In this document: piece by piece, positions 1-7,980 of the stretch
Layout of the letters: the number at the start of each line of letters is the position of its first letter
How positions within the stretch are numbered: position 1 is the first letter of the stretch
NCBI GenBank assembly: GCA_964351625.1
Contig: CAYGOV010000009.1
Span: 62,001 to 126,000 of the forward strand
DNA length: 64,000 nucleotides
Source of the DNA: Marinoscillum sp964351625
Lineage (GTDB): Bacteria; Bacteroidota; Bacteroidia; Cytophagales; Cyclobacteriaceae
Reading direction: 5' to 3'
Position numbers and translations under genes: made by a program
Notes under the pieces: model-generated
Seen by the model: the letters and a program-made list of their open reading frames with translations, nothing else
Databases searched by the model: none
Told to the model about the DNA's origin: nothing

Positions 1-37
1 CGCAACCGATTCCTTAGTAGATAAGTTAAAAGAAGAT

Positions 38-274
38 ATGTTAAAATTTCTCTTAATAGTAATACTGATCTTCTATGTGCTTTATCGCATTGGAGGATTC
101 TTTTTTCGCATGCTGATTATTAATGCGCAGCAGCGCACGCAGCAAAATCAAAATACGTCCTATCAATCTCGTGGCAAAGACGGGAATATCCACATAGACT
201 ATGTACCAAAGCAAACTAAATCCAAAAGTGATTTTAAAGGTGGTGACTATGTGGATTACGAGGAAGTGAAGTGA
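38..274 (+). CDS. Small membrane protein, DUF4834-like
   Basis: This 78-residue protein has one N-terminal hydrophobic segment (about residues 3-17) followed by a polar Gln/Asn-rich stretch and an acidic tail. This matches my recollection of the DUF4834 family of small Bacteroidota membrane proteins, whose function is unknown. The ATG at 38 follows an in-frame open stretch reaching the window edge, so an upstream start cannot be excluded; the hydrophobic segment beginning right after this Met favours it. The gene ends about 80 bases before accD on the same strand. Confidence 0.65.
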   Translation: MLKFLLIVILIFYVLYRIGGFFFRMLIINAQQRTQQNQNTSYQSRGKDGNIHIDYVPKQTKSKSDFKGGDYVDYEEVK

Positions 275-356
275 TTTCATGCATACAGAAATGCCGTTTG
301 AGTACCTTCTGTTTGATCAACATCAGTTAGTTTTGCAATTCATTTAACATCCCAAT

Positions 357-1211
357 ATGGCTTGGTTTAAGAGGCAGGATAAAGGAATTCATACCCCAAC
401 GGAGAAGAAAAAAGAGGCTCCAGATGGACTTTGGTACAAGACTCCTAGCGGCAACATCATTCATATGCGAGAGTTACGCAACAATGCGTATGTCTGCCCT
501 GATGATGACTATCATGTAAGAATAGGTTCTAAAGAGTATTTTGAAATCCTTTTTGACGGCAATAAGTTTATTGAATTGGATGCTGACATGAGTTCTGCAG
601 ACCCTTTGACATTTACCGACAGTAAAAAATATCCTGAAAGGATAAAAGCAACTCAAAAGAAAACTGAACTGAAAGATGCTGTGCGCACTGCACATGGCAC
701 TATGAATGGCAGTAAAATCACCATTTGTTGTATGGATTTTGCGTTTATTGGCGGATCAATGGGATCAGTAGTTGGTGAAAAGATCGCTAGAGGTATTGAT
801 TATTCGTTGAAAGAAAAAATACCGTTCTTAATGATCTCAAAATCAGGTGGTGCAAGAATGATGGAAGCTGGCTTTTCGCTTATGCAAATGGCTAAAACCT
901 CCGCGAAACTTGCTTTGCTCTCAAGAGCCAAAATCCCTTATATCTCATTACTTACCGACCCAACAACTGGTGGTGTTACCGCCTCTTACGCAATGCTTGG
1001 TGATTTCAACATTGCTGAGCCAGGAGCACTTATTGGTTTTGCTGGACCAAGAGTAATCAGAGAAACCATTGGGAAAGACTTACCGAAAGGTTTTCAAAGC
1101 TCTGAATTCGTTCAGGATCATGGGTTTTTAGATTTCATTGTTGACCGTAGACAATTGAAAGCTAAACTTACAACACTCCTAGGAATCATCTACGCTAAAG
1201 ACAAACAATAA
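357..1211 (+). CDS. accD: Acetyl-CoA carboxylase carboxyltransferase subunit beta
   Basis: AccD pairs with AccA to transfer the carboxyl group from carboxybiotin to acetyl-CoA, the first committed step of fatty acid synthesis, in the cytoplasm. The crotonase-like core is clear: SKSGGARM near residue 160 and the DPTTGGVTASYAMLGD and GFAGPRVI motifs further on. Length (284 aa) is normal. The N-terminal zinc ribbon is degenerate: of the four cysteines seen in E. coli AccD, only one (C47) is present; the other positions are T29, G32 and D50. I recall the same loss in other Bacteroidota, so the protein is probably functional. No accA lies nearby. Confidence 0.96.
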   Translation: MAWFKRQDKGIHTPTEKKKEAPDGLWYKTPSGNIIHMRELRNNAYVCPDDDYHVRIGSKEYFEILFDGNKFIELDADMSSADPLTFTDSKKYPERIKATQKKTELKDAVRTAHGTMNGSKITICCMDFAFIGGSMGSVVGEKIARGIDYSLKEKIPFLMISKSGGARMMEAGFSLMQMAKTSAKLALLSRAKIPYISLLTDPTTGGVTASYAMLGDFNIAEPGALIGFAGPRVIRETIGKDLPKGFQSSEFVQDHGFLDFIVDRRQLKAKLTTLLGIIYAKDKQ

Positions 1212-1284
1212 CGATCATATCCTGTTGGTAAATCTGAAGTATAAATTGCATGAAGACCAAGTAATATCAGAAATGATAATCACT

Positions 1285-1292
1285 TATATTTG
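1285..1292 (+). promoter_or_regulatory. Candidate -7 promoter element for nqrF
   Basis: TATATTTG matches the Bacteroidota sigma-A -7 consensus TAnnTTTG and lies 36 bases before the nqrF ATG. I see no good -33 TTTG at the usual spacing, so this is a partial match only. Confidence 0.4.
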
Positions 1293-1328
1293 TTAAGATA
1301 ATATCTCATATTAAAAGGCTATCGCCCT

Positions 1329-2627
1329 ATGTCATCAGTCATTATAACATCCATCGTAGCTTTCACCTTAGTGATTTTGCTGCTTGTATTCATCCTTCTT
1401 TTTGCACAATCAAGACTTGTACAATCGGGTCCGGTGAATATCATCATCAATGGTGATGAAGCGAATCCAATCACAATTAGTGCTGGATCTACTTTATTGT
1501 CTACACTTTCTGGCCAGAAGATATTCCTTCCATCAGCTTGTGGTGGAGGCGGTACTTGTGCCATGTGCAAGTGTAAAGTAGAAGAAGGTGGAGGCGATGT
1601 GCTCCCGACAGAAGTTGGGCACCTTAGTAGAACCGAGCAAAAAGAACACGTGAGACTTGCATGTCAAGTAAAAGTGAAAGAAGACATGAGAATAGAGATA
1701 CCAGAGGAGATATTTGGTATCAAAAAATGGGAAGCAACAGTTGTTAGAAATTACAATGTTGCCTCATTTATTAAAGAATTTGTTGTTGAGATTCCTGAGG
1801 ATATGGACTACCAAGCTGGTGGTTATATCCAAATAGAAGTACCAGAGTGTGAAGTTGACTTCAAAGGTATGGATATTACCGCTCACCCTGAGGAGCACGA
1901 CCAAGCAGATAAATTCCAACTAGAGTGGGACAAATTTGGACTTTGGGATCTCAAAATGAAAAATACAGAGACGATTGAGCGTGCCTACTCGATGGCTTCA
2001 TACCCTGCAGAAGGTCGCGAAATTATGCTCAACGTGCGTATAGCAACTCCACCTTGGGACAGAGCGGCAAATGGATGGATGAAAGTCAATCCTGGTATTG
2101 CTTCTTCTTATATCTTCTCGCGTAAAAAAGGAGATAAAGTAACTATTTCGGGACCATACGGTGAATTCTTTATCAACCCGACAGACGCAGAAATGCTTTA
2201 TGTAGGTGGTGGTGCTGGTATGGCTCCAATGCGATCACACCTTTACCACCTTTTCAAAACCTTGAAAACTGGTAGAAAAGTAACCTATTGGTATGGAGGA
2301 AGATCCAAACGCGAGTTGTTCTATTTGGATCATTTCTATCAATTAGAAAAGACTTTCCCGAATTTCAGCTTCTTTATAGTATTGTCTGAACCTCTTCCAG
2401 AGGATAATTGGAAAGTAAAAAAAGATATACATGACAAAGATGGTGATGGATTCTTAGGATTCGTTCACAAGGCTGTGATAGATCAATATTTAAGTAAGCA
2501 TGAAGCTCCAGAAGATATTGAACTTTATTTCTGTGGACCTCCACTTATGAATGCTGCTGTTCAGAAAATGGGCGAAGACTATGGTATTCCTGATGAAAAC
2601 ATCAGATTTGATGATTTCGGAGGTTAA
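1329..2627 (+). CDS. nqrF: Na+-translocating NADH:quinone reductase subunit F
   Basis: NqrF is the NADH-oxidising entry point of the Na+-pumping NQR complex. Residues 5-26 form a membrane anchor. A plant-type ferredoxin domain follows with C71, C77, C80 and C112 as the [2Fe-2S] ligands. The rest is a ferredoxin-reductase domain with FAD-binding RAYSMASY, the GGGAGMAPMRS nucleotide loop and the C-terminal YFCGPPLMN motif. Length 432 aa is close to the family norm. nqrABCDE are not adjacent: accD lies upstream and a terminator follows at once, so the subunit is encoded alone here. An EF-hand-like loop, DKDGDG, sits at residues 369-374. The NQR maturation enzyme ApbE is about 14 kb away at 16646-17674. 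Confidence 0.96.
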   Translation: MSSVIITSIVAFTLVILLLVFILLFAQSRLVQSGPVNIIINGDEANPITISAGSTLLSTLSGQKIFLPSACGGGGTCAMCKCKVEEGGGDVLPTEVGHLSRTEQKEHVRLACQVKVKEDMRIEIPEEIFGIKKWEATVVRNYNVASFIKEFVVEIPEDMDYQAGGYIQIEVPECEVDFKGMDITAHPEEHDQADKFQLEWDKFGLWDLKMKNTETIERAYSMASYPAEGREIMLNVRIATPPWDRAANGWMKVNPGIASSYIFSRKKGDKVTISGPYGEFFINPTDAEMLYVGGGAGMAPMRSHLYHLFKTLKTGRKVTYWYGGRSKRELFYLDHFYQLEKTFPNFSFFIVLSEPLPEDNWKVKKDIHDKDGDGFLGFVHKAVIDQYLSKHEAPEDIELYFCGPPLMNAAVQKMGEDYGIPDENIRFDDFGG

Positions 2628-2653
2628 TTCTTCAAATTAATTATCTCAGAAGA

Positions 2654-2687
2654 GGCTGTCTCAAATACAATTGAGTCAGCCTTTTTT
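2654..2687 (+). terminator. Rho-independent terminator after nqrF
   Basis: An inverted repeat GGCTGTCTCAA / TTGAGTCAGCC (one mismatch) is followed by a run of six T. It begins about 25 bases after the nqrF stop. Confidence 0.85.
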
Positions 2688-2816
2688 GTTTGACTTTAGC
2701 AATTACTTGAACTATAGGAGTTAAGCCGGGCAAAGACGAGCCATTCAGTAACATCACGTAGTTTAAATTGCCTCTCATCAGCAAAACTATTTTTACCTAA
2801 GCCTTATATTAGCTAA

Positions 2817-3983
2817 ATGGACCTTCAACTCTTTTTTGACCCTATTGGAAAGAATATATCAATTTCCAAACTGCCTTCATCTTCACTTTCTCATTCATTC
2901 TATATCAATCTTGAGAAAATGCCTGACCATGAAGGAATGGATATTGCCATCTTAGGACTTGTCGAATCTCGTGGAGCAGAGGAGCATCATCAGCATGGTT
3001 TGAGTGCATCGGCAAACGCCATTAGGTCACAGCTATATGCATTAAAAAAAGGCTCGGGAAATCTGAAAATCATCGACTTAGGTAATTTCAGGAATGGCCC
3101 GGAATTAGAAGATACTTATCAGCGATTGAAAGAAGTTTGTGAATATTTGATGAACCGTCAAATACTTCCTTTGATAATTGGCGGAAGTCATAATTTGGAT
3201 ATCGGCCAATACTTGGCATATGAAAACCAAAATAAGCTCATCTCACTCCTGTCCATTGATAACAAATTAGATCTTAATGATCCGAAAACCGGACTTGCCA
3301 ACCTTACCCACTTCCAGAGAATCTTTAAACACGATCCAAATTTCCTGTTTTCCTTTAATCAGCTTGGTTTCCAATCTTATCTCGTTGATCAGAAAGAAGT
3401 GGAATTGCTTGAGAAACTAAGTTTCGAATCTCATAGGCTTGGAAATGTGAAAGAAAACGTAATGAATCTTGAGCCAATTATTCGTGATGCGGATATGCTG
3501 AGCTTCGATATTTCAGCTCTCCAAGCGCACTACTGCCCTGGTGCTACAGATGCAAAAGTATATGGCCTGACTGGAGAAGAGGCTTGTCAAATCTGCTGGT
3601 ATGCTGGAATAAATGATAAGCTTAGTTCTATCGGCTTTTATGAGTATGATTTAGCAAAAGACACTTCAGATCAAAAAACATCATTTGTAGTGAGTACCAT
3701 GATATGGTATTTCATCGAGGGTTTTTACAATAGAAAAGGTGAGAGAAGTTTCCAGTCAAACGATTATCTCATTTTTGAAGTGGCTGTAGGTGGCGACCCA
3801 TCCACCATCAAGTTTTACAAAAGCAAAGTTTCTGAGAAGTGGTGGATGGAAGTACCACATCCAAGTGAAACGTCAGGATTTGTTAGAAGTAGAATGATCC
3901 CTTGCAATTATGCAGATTATGAAACTGCTGTTTCAGGAGAAGTACCCGATCGTTGGATCTCGACTTATTCAAAAATGCTTTGA
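2817..3983 (+). CDS. Arginase/formimidoylglutamase-fold protein with degenerate metal site
   Basis: The 388-residue protein has the ureohydrolase layout: GGSH at 122-125 (usual GGDH), SIDNKLD at 146-152 (usual DAHxD) and SFDIS at 229-233 (usual SxDxD). Mapped on arginase, the two-manganese ligands H125, D148, D152 and D231 are kept, while the second His of DAHxD is K150 and the second Asp of SxDxD is S233. A normal Mn2 centre is therefore unlikely. I recall such degenerate arginase-like proteins as widespread in Bacteroidota, often labelled formimidoylglutamase. Whether it still works on formimidoylglutamate, or is a structural or regulatory relative, cannot be told here. It is 55 kb from hutHU and is transcribed alone. 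Confidence 0.75.
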   Translation: MDLQLFFDPIGKNISISKLPSSSLSHSFYINLEKMPDHEGMDIAILGLVESRGAEEHHQHGLSASANAIRSQLYALKKGSGNLKIIDLGNFRNGPELEDTYQRLKEVCEYLMNRQILPLIIGGSHNLDIGQYLAYENQNKLISLLSIDNKLDLNDPKTGLANLTHFQRIFKHDPNFLFSFNQLGFQSYLVDQKEVELLEKLSFESHRLGNVKENVMNLEPIIRDADMLSFDISALQAHYCPGATDAKVYGLTGEEACQICWYAGINDKLSSIGFYEYDLAKDTSDQKTSFVVSTMIWYFIEGFYNRKGERSFQSNDYLIFEVAVGGDPSTIKFYKSKVSEKWWMEVPHPSETSGFVRSRMIPCNYADYETAVSGEVPDRWISTYSKML

Positions 3984-3986
3984 AAT

Positions 3987-4178
3987 TTAGTACTGATCGG
4001 GAACGACAGCCCAAAGGATAAGATAAACTAGTATTCCAGGGAAGGCTGCACTCAAAACCGAAAGCGTAATAAATCCTATTCGCACAAGTGTTGGGTCCAA
4101 ATCGAAGTATTCGGCCATTCCACCACAAACACCTGCGATCATTGATTCGGATTTAGATCTGTACAATCGTTTGGTCAT
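3987..4178 (-). CDS. PspC domain protein
   Basis: This 63-residue protein is a single PspC domain: a basic start (KRLYRS), the GVCGGMAEYFDLDPTLVR signature and one hydrophobic segment ending in AVVPDQY. PspC proteins sit in the inner membrane and act in envelope-stress sensing in other bacteria. It starts 4 bases after the stop of the upstream minus-strand gene, so the two are probably co-transcribed. It converges with the arginase-like gene with only 3 bases between stops. Confidence 0.9.
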   Translation of the reverse strand: MTKRLYRSKSESMIAGVCGGMAEYFDLDPTLVRIGFITLSVLSAAFPGILVYLILWAVVPDQY

Positions 4179-4182
4179 TGGA

Positions 4183-4455
4183 TTACTTGTTATTCAGATA
4201 AGGAAGATTTTCAGTGAATATATGTAGTATGCGTGTCCCGGAGTTGTAATTCATACCAGAGGATGCTTCCTTGGCTTCAGGTAAAGGAACTTTCTCCTCT
4301 TGATTTTCGGCCAAATTGCTGGTGCTATTCACCGATAAATTCAATGCTGTAAAAAGTGGAGCATTAAGTGTTAAAAGTAAGGCGACAACTACCCCCAATA
4401 TTATCAAGAGTGTTTTAGCTGTTCCTTTATTTATGTTTTTCTTTTGCTTAGGCAT
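4183..4455 (-). CDS. Hypothetical single-pass membrane protein
   Basis: I do not recognise this 90-residue protein. It starts with a Lys-rich stretch (MPKQKKNINKG), has one hydrophobic helix (TLLIILGVVVALLLTL) and continues with an Asn/Ser- and Glu-rich tail. The frame is open further upstream to an ATG at 4548, but that extension has no membrane-protein character, so the ATG at 4455, right before the basic N-terminus, is chosen. It is paired with the PspC gene and may be its partner, an inference from spacing alone. Confidence 0.55.
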   Translation of the reverse strand: MPKQKKNINKGTAKTLLIILGVVVALLLTLNAPLFTALNLSVNSTSNLAENQEEKVPLPEAKEASSGMNYNSGTRILHIFTENLPYLNNK

Positions 4456-4560
4456 GATGTCTGAGTCTTGGCAATGGCTATGCCAATAATTATAACTCCT
4501 TAATAAACTGGTAGTTATGAAATAATTCAACGTGGCCTTGCAAGACATATTGTACCTATT

Positions 4561-4588
4561 CGGACACTTTTTGATTAGTAAGTGTTCG
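4561..4588. promoter_or_regulatory. Inverted repeat in a divergent intergenic region
   Basis: CGGACACTT (4561-4569) and AAGTGTTCG (4580-4588) are inverted copies with one mismatch and a 10-base spacer. They lie between the minus-strand PspC pair and the plus-strand amidohydrolase and have no T-run, so an operator is more likely than a terminator. The assignment is tentative. Confidence 0.3.
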
Positions 4589-4708
4589 CTGATAGGACAT
4601 TTTTAGATCCCTTGTCTGCTAAATCATCAACTAACCGCTTAACACAAACAAATATCATCACGAGTGTATATTCGTATACAAAACTTACGTTTCACACATT
4701 TTGAACCT

Positions 4709-5830
4709 ATGAGATTATCAGCCAGATTTATAACCCTACTTTTTATAGTTAGTCATTGGACATATGCCCAAGACAATATTACTATGGACTTTGAGAATTA
4801 TGATCCTATATCCAGCCTTAAAGTAGAAGAACATCCCATTACAAGATCCAAATTCCCTTTTATTGATGTCCATAGCCACCAATGGAACCTCACCAAAGAG
4901 AAAATTGAGAAAATCGAGGAAGAGATGGATCAGCTCAATATGGGAGTCATGGTCAATCTCAGCGGTAGAGGATATGATAGAACAGCTGGAGATATAGACA
5001 GTCAGGAATACCTTGAGTCTATGGCCAAACGAATAGAAGGAGTTGCACCTGGTAGGATTGCACTTTTCACAAATGTATCATTCAAAGAGATAGGAAAACC
5101 GAATTGGTCAGAGGAGGCAGTTAGACAGCTCGGCGAAGATGTTTTAAATGGCGCCAAAGGACTTAAGATCTATAAAAGCTTGGGTATGGGCATCAATGAT
5201 ATCGAAGGCAATAGAGTGCCAATCAATGACCCACGGATAGACCCTGTATGGGCGATGTGCGGAGAGCTAGGAATCCCTGTTATCATACATGCCGCCGATC
5301 CAAAACAATTTTGGGAACCGCATGATGCGACCAATGAACGATGGTTAGAGCTTAAACTTAAGCCTGGCCGTAAAAGGAGTGAAAATGACCCAGCACCTTG
5401 GACTCAAATTATTGCTGAACAGCATGATGTATTCAGAAAACACCCAAAAACTATATTTATCAATGCTCACATGGGCTGGATGGCAAACGACTTACAAACT
5501 TTAGGTAAGCACCTTGATGAGTTTCCTAATGTAAACGTCGGTATTGGTGCCGTGATAGCTGAGCTTGGTCGTCAACCACGCACAGCTAAAAAATTCTTCG
5601 AAACATACTCGGACAGGATTCTCTTCGCAAAGGATGCATATAATCCAGAAGAATTTTACACTTATTTCAGAGTGTTAGAAACAGAAGACGAGTACTTTCC
5701 CTATTATAAAAAGTATCATGCCTATTGGAGGATGTACGGACTAGGGTTGTCGGACGAAGTTCTTCGAAAAGTGTATTATCAAAATGCTCTTCGGGTTATT
5801 CCAGGTCTGGACGCTTCGTTATTTCAGTAA
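4709..5830 (+). CDS. Secreted amidohydrolase-2 family protein
   Basis: The protein begins with a signal peptide (MRLSARFITLLFIVSHWTYA, cleavage before QDN) and continues as an amidohydrolase-related TIM barrel (PF04909 type). Metal-site motifs are DVHSH early on, PVIIHAAD in the middle, INAHMGW later and FAKDAY near the end (usual FGSD). The substrate is unknown; relatives act as hydrolases or decarboxylases of cyclic acids. A GTG at 4664 would add 15 residues before the signal peptide; the ATG at 4709 is preferred because it gives a clean signal sequence. The gene is transcribed alone and shares a terminator with convergent rpmA. Confidence 0.75.
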   Translation: MRLSARFITLLFIVSHWTYAQDNITMDFENYDPISSLKVEEHPITRSKFPFIDVHSHQWNLTKEKIEKIEEEMDQLNMGVMVNLSGRGYDRTAGDIDSQEYLESMAKRIEGVAPGRIALFTNVSFKEIGKPNWSEEAVRQLGEDVLNGAKGLKIYKSLGMGINDIEGNRVPINDPRIDPVWAMCGELGIPVIIHAADPKQFWEPHDATNERWLELKLKPGRKRSENDPAPWTQIIAEQHDVFRKHPKTIFINAHMGWMANDLQTLGKHLDEFPNVNVGIGAVIAELGRQPRTAKKFFETYSDRILFAKDAYNPEEFYTYFRVLETEDEYFPYYKKYHAYWRMYGLGLSDEVLRKVYYQNALRVIPGLDASLFQ

Positions 5831-5832
5831 GC

Positions 5833-5866
5833 ACAAAAAAAGGCTCGCAAATGCGAGCCCTTTTTA
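5833..5866. terminator. Bidirectional terminator between the amidohydrolase and rpmA
   Basis: Perfect stem GGCTCGCA / TGCGAGCC with a two-base centre, flanked by a run of A on the left and T on the right. It can end transcription from both convergent genes. Confidence 0.9.
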
Positions 5867-5887
5867 ATGTCATTCATGACCTAATTA

Positions 5888-6151
5888 TTAGTCAGCCAAG
5901 ATTGAATCTACGTAAACGTAAGATCTATCTTGTTTTGTCTTTCTGAATCTAACAGTTCCGTCAATCAAAGCAAACAATGTGTGGTCTTTACCAATTCCTA
6001 CATTGTCTCCAGGATGATGTTTTGTTCCTCTTTGACGAACAATGATGTTACCAGCTATAGCCTTTTGACCACCATAGATTTTAACACCGAGACGTTTACT
6101 TTCCGATTCTCTTCCGTTTTTGGAGCTACCCGCACCTTTCTTGTGAGCCAT
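5888..6151 (-). CDS. rpmA: 50S ribosomal protein L27
   Basis: L27 lies near the peptidyl transferase centre of the large subunit. The 87-residue sequence begins MAHKKGAGSSKNGRES and carries the typical KRLGVKIYGG and QRGTKHHPG motifs. It starts right at the conserved MAHKK N-terminus, without the cleavable extension found in Firmicutes. It follows rplU by 5 bases in the usual rplU-rpmA operon. Confidence 0.98.
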   Translation of the reverse strand: MAHKKGAGSSKNGRESESKRLGVKIYGGQKAIAGNIIVRQRGTKHHPGDNVGIGKDHTLFALIDGTVRFRKTKQDRSYVYVDSILAD

Positions 6152-6156
6152 GATTC

Positions 6157-6468
6157 TTAACCTTTAATGTCTTCTATTAATACTTTAGAAAAATCCTGAC
6201 GATGGCCATTCTTTTTCTTATAACCTTTTCTTCTTTTCTTTTTGAAAACAATCACCTTGTCTCCTTTTACATGTCCAAGAATTTTTCCTGAGACAGTAGC
6301 ACCTTTTACAGTTGGTGCACCAACTTTCACTTTACCGTCGTTATCTATTAACAACACTTGATCAAAGTCAACTTTCGTTCCTTCTTCACCATCAAGTAAA
6401 GGCGCATACACAAAGTTGTCTTTCTCAACCTTGAACTGCTTGCCTGCTATATCTACTATTGCGTACAT
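6157..6468 (-). CDS. rplU: 50S ribosomal protein L21
   Basis: L21 binds 23S rRNA in the large subunit. The 103-residue protein starts MYAIVDIAGKQFKVEK and contains the basic KKKRRKGYKKKNGHRQ tail motif typical of the family. The frame is open upstream to 6543, but homologous L21 proteins start at MYAIV, so the ATG at 6468 is used. It is the first gene of the rplU-rpmA operon, and a well-formed promoter lies 31-61 bases upstream. Confidence 0.98.
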   Translation of the reverse strand: MYAIVDIAGKQFKVEKDNFVYAPLLDGEEGTKVDFDQVLLIDNDGKVKVGAPTVKGATVSGKILGHVKGDKVIVFKKKRRKGYKKKNGHRQDFSKVLIEDIKG

Positions 6469-6498
6469 GTTTTCTATTTGCTTTTTCAAAAAGGAATG

Positions 6499-6529
6499 CA
6501 AAGATATGGGTTGCCGACAAATAATCAAA
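6499..6529 (-). promoter_or_regulatory. Bacteroidota-type promoter of rplU-rpmA
   Basis: On the minus strand, TTTG (6526-6529) and TATCTTTG (6499-6506) are separated by 19 bases, matching the -33 TTTG and -7 TAnnTTTG consensus with standard spacing. The predicted transcript starts about 25 bases before the rplU ATG. Confidence 0.75.
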
Positions 6530-6943
6530 CTATCCTTTAGCATAAATACTTATGAAAAAAAAATTCACTTTTTTTTCACTCATTAAAACACCTCTAAAAC
6601 GGCATATTTGATGAAGTTTTTATTAGAAACGGTAAACCTAAAATGCTTTTTAGCAGATAGTTATCATTTATTTTTAAGAGATCTTTTCATAGTATTTTTG
6701 ACATTTTCGAGACTTGATTTTTCATCATAGTTTTTACACATTTGTGGGCGCAGTTAGAAGATAAGTGATCCGCTTTTTACTTTCAAGCTGTCTCCCAAAC
6801 CATAGATTATAGAGAAATAGGCACGATTTTGATCGAATTAGTGCGTATTTATTTTATTTGTGGATAACTTAGGAGGGTTGTGGATAACAATGTTCATAAG
6901 CTCTTAGTCAAGTGGATAAGTATTATTGTAAAAATCGCCAATT
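6530..6943. other. AT-rich intergenic region before nrdB
   Basis: About 410 bases between the divergent rplU and nrdB genes hold no credible gene. The region is very AT-rich, especially around 6550-6760. Its right end carries a cluster of DnaA-box-like sites, described separately. Confidence 0.7.
6859..6919 (+). promoter_or_regulatory. DnaA-box cluster upstream of nrdB
   Basis: TGTGGATAA occurs at 6859-6867 and again at 6879-6887, exactly 20 bases apart. Both are perfect reverse complements of the DnaA box TTATCCACA. A third site, AGTGGATAA at 6911-6919, differs at one base. The third lies just before a promoter-like TATTATTG (6921-6928, one mismatch to TAnnTTTG), 15 bases before the nrdB ATG. 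In E. coli DnaA regulates nrdAB, so cell-cycle control of ribonucleotide reductase is a reasonable inference. Confidence 0.6.
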
Positions 6944-7930
6944 ATGAACCAAATGGAAGAACCGCTTTTAAAAGACAACCCTGATAGATTTGTCCTCTTC
7001 CCCATACAGCACAACGATATTTGGAAAATGTACAAGCAAGCAGAAGCAAGCTTCTGGACTGCTGAAGAAATTGATCTCAGCCAAGATCTCAAGGACTGGG
7101 CAGCTCTCAATGATGGAGAAAGACATTTTATTAAGCATGTTCTAGCATTTTTTGCGGCAAGTGATGGAATAGTAAATGAAAATCTTGCGGAAAATATGGT
7201 ATCTGAAGTGCAATACACAGAAGCCAAATTCTTCTACGGATTTCAAATTGCTATCGAAAATATCCACTCTGAAACTTATTCCTTATTAATAGATACTTAT
7301 GTAAAAGACCCAAAAGAAAAGGACTCACTTTTCCACGCAATAGATACAATGGACTGTGTGAAAAGAAAAGCTGACTGGGCACTGAGATGGATTGATAAAG
7401 GCAATTTCCAAGAACGCCTTATCGCTTTCGCAGCTGTAGAAGGCATCTTCTTTTCTGGAAGTTTTTGTTCAATTTTTTGGCTGAAGAAAAGAGGGCTAAT
7501 GCCCGGACTGACCTTCTCTAACGAGTTGATTTCCAGAGACGAAGGACTTCATTGTGATTTTGCTTGTCTTCTTTATAACAATCACATCAATAATAAACTA
7601 GACAAGAACACAGTATCCTCAATCATACAAGAAGCAGTAGTTATCGAAAAAGAATTTGTTTCTGATGCGCTACCAGTAAAGCTAATTGGGATGAATTCAG
7701 ATCTCATGTGTCAATATATCGAATTTGTAGCCGATCGCTTACTTGATGAACTGGGATGTGAGAAAGTGTACGGTGCTTCTAATCCTTTTGACTTCATGGA
7801 CATGATTTCCCTACAAGGTAAAACAAACTTTTTTGAGAAGAGAGTGGCGGAATACCAAAAGGCGGGAGTCATGGACAGTGGAAACGGTGTAGAAGACAAA
7901 GCGAAATTTAGCCTTGACGAAGATTTTTAA
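6944..7930 (+). CDS. nrdB: Class Ia ribonucleotide reductase, small subunit
   Basis: NrdB houses the diiron centre and tyrosyl radical that start reduction of ribonucleotides by NrdA. The 328-residue sequence resembles eukaryotic R2: the IENIHSETYSLLIDTY segment carries a Glu and His metal ligand and the radical Tyr, followed by KADWALRWI and ELISRDEGLHCDFACLL. The tail SLDEDF is the R1-docking peptide seen in eukaryotic-type R2. A second Met three codons in is an alternative start. It precedes nrdA by 50 bases, and DnaA-like boxes lie just upstream. Confidence 0.96.
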   Translation: MNQMEEPLLKDNPDRFVLFPIQHNDIWKMYKQAEASFWTAEEIDLSQDLKDWAALNDGERHFIKHVLAFFAASDGIVNENLAENMVSEVQYTEAKFFYGFQIAIENIHSETYSLLIDTYVKDPKEKDSLFHAIDTMDCVKRKADWALRWIDKGNFQERLIAFAAVEGIFFSGSFCSIFWLKKRGLMPGLTFSNELISRDEGLHCDFACLLYNNHINNKLDKNTVSSIIQEAVVIEKEFVSDALPVKLIGMNSDLMCQYIEFVADRLLDELGCEKVYGASNPFDFMDMISLQGKTNFFEKRVAEYQKAGVMDSGNGVEDKAKFSLDEDF

Positions 7931-7980
7931 CCAGATAAAGACGCCTAAAATTTATTTACCATCAAATCGCCAATTAAAAA

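Noticed and set aside
4664..4708. GTG start for the amidohydrolase
   Set aside because: It would put 15 polar residues before a good signal peptide; the ATG at 4709 is better.
6530..6943. Chromosomal origin of replication
   Set aside because: AT-rich DNA and DnaA boxes are present, but no dnaA, gidA or dnaN is near, and I could not compute GC skew. A regulatory role before nrdB is simpler.
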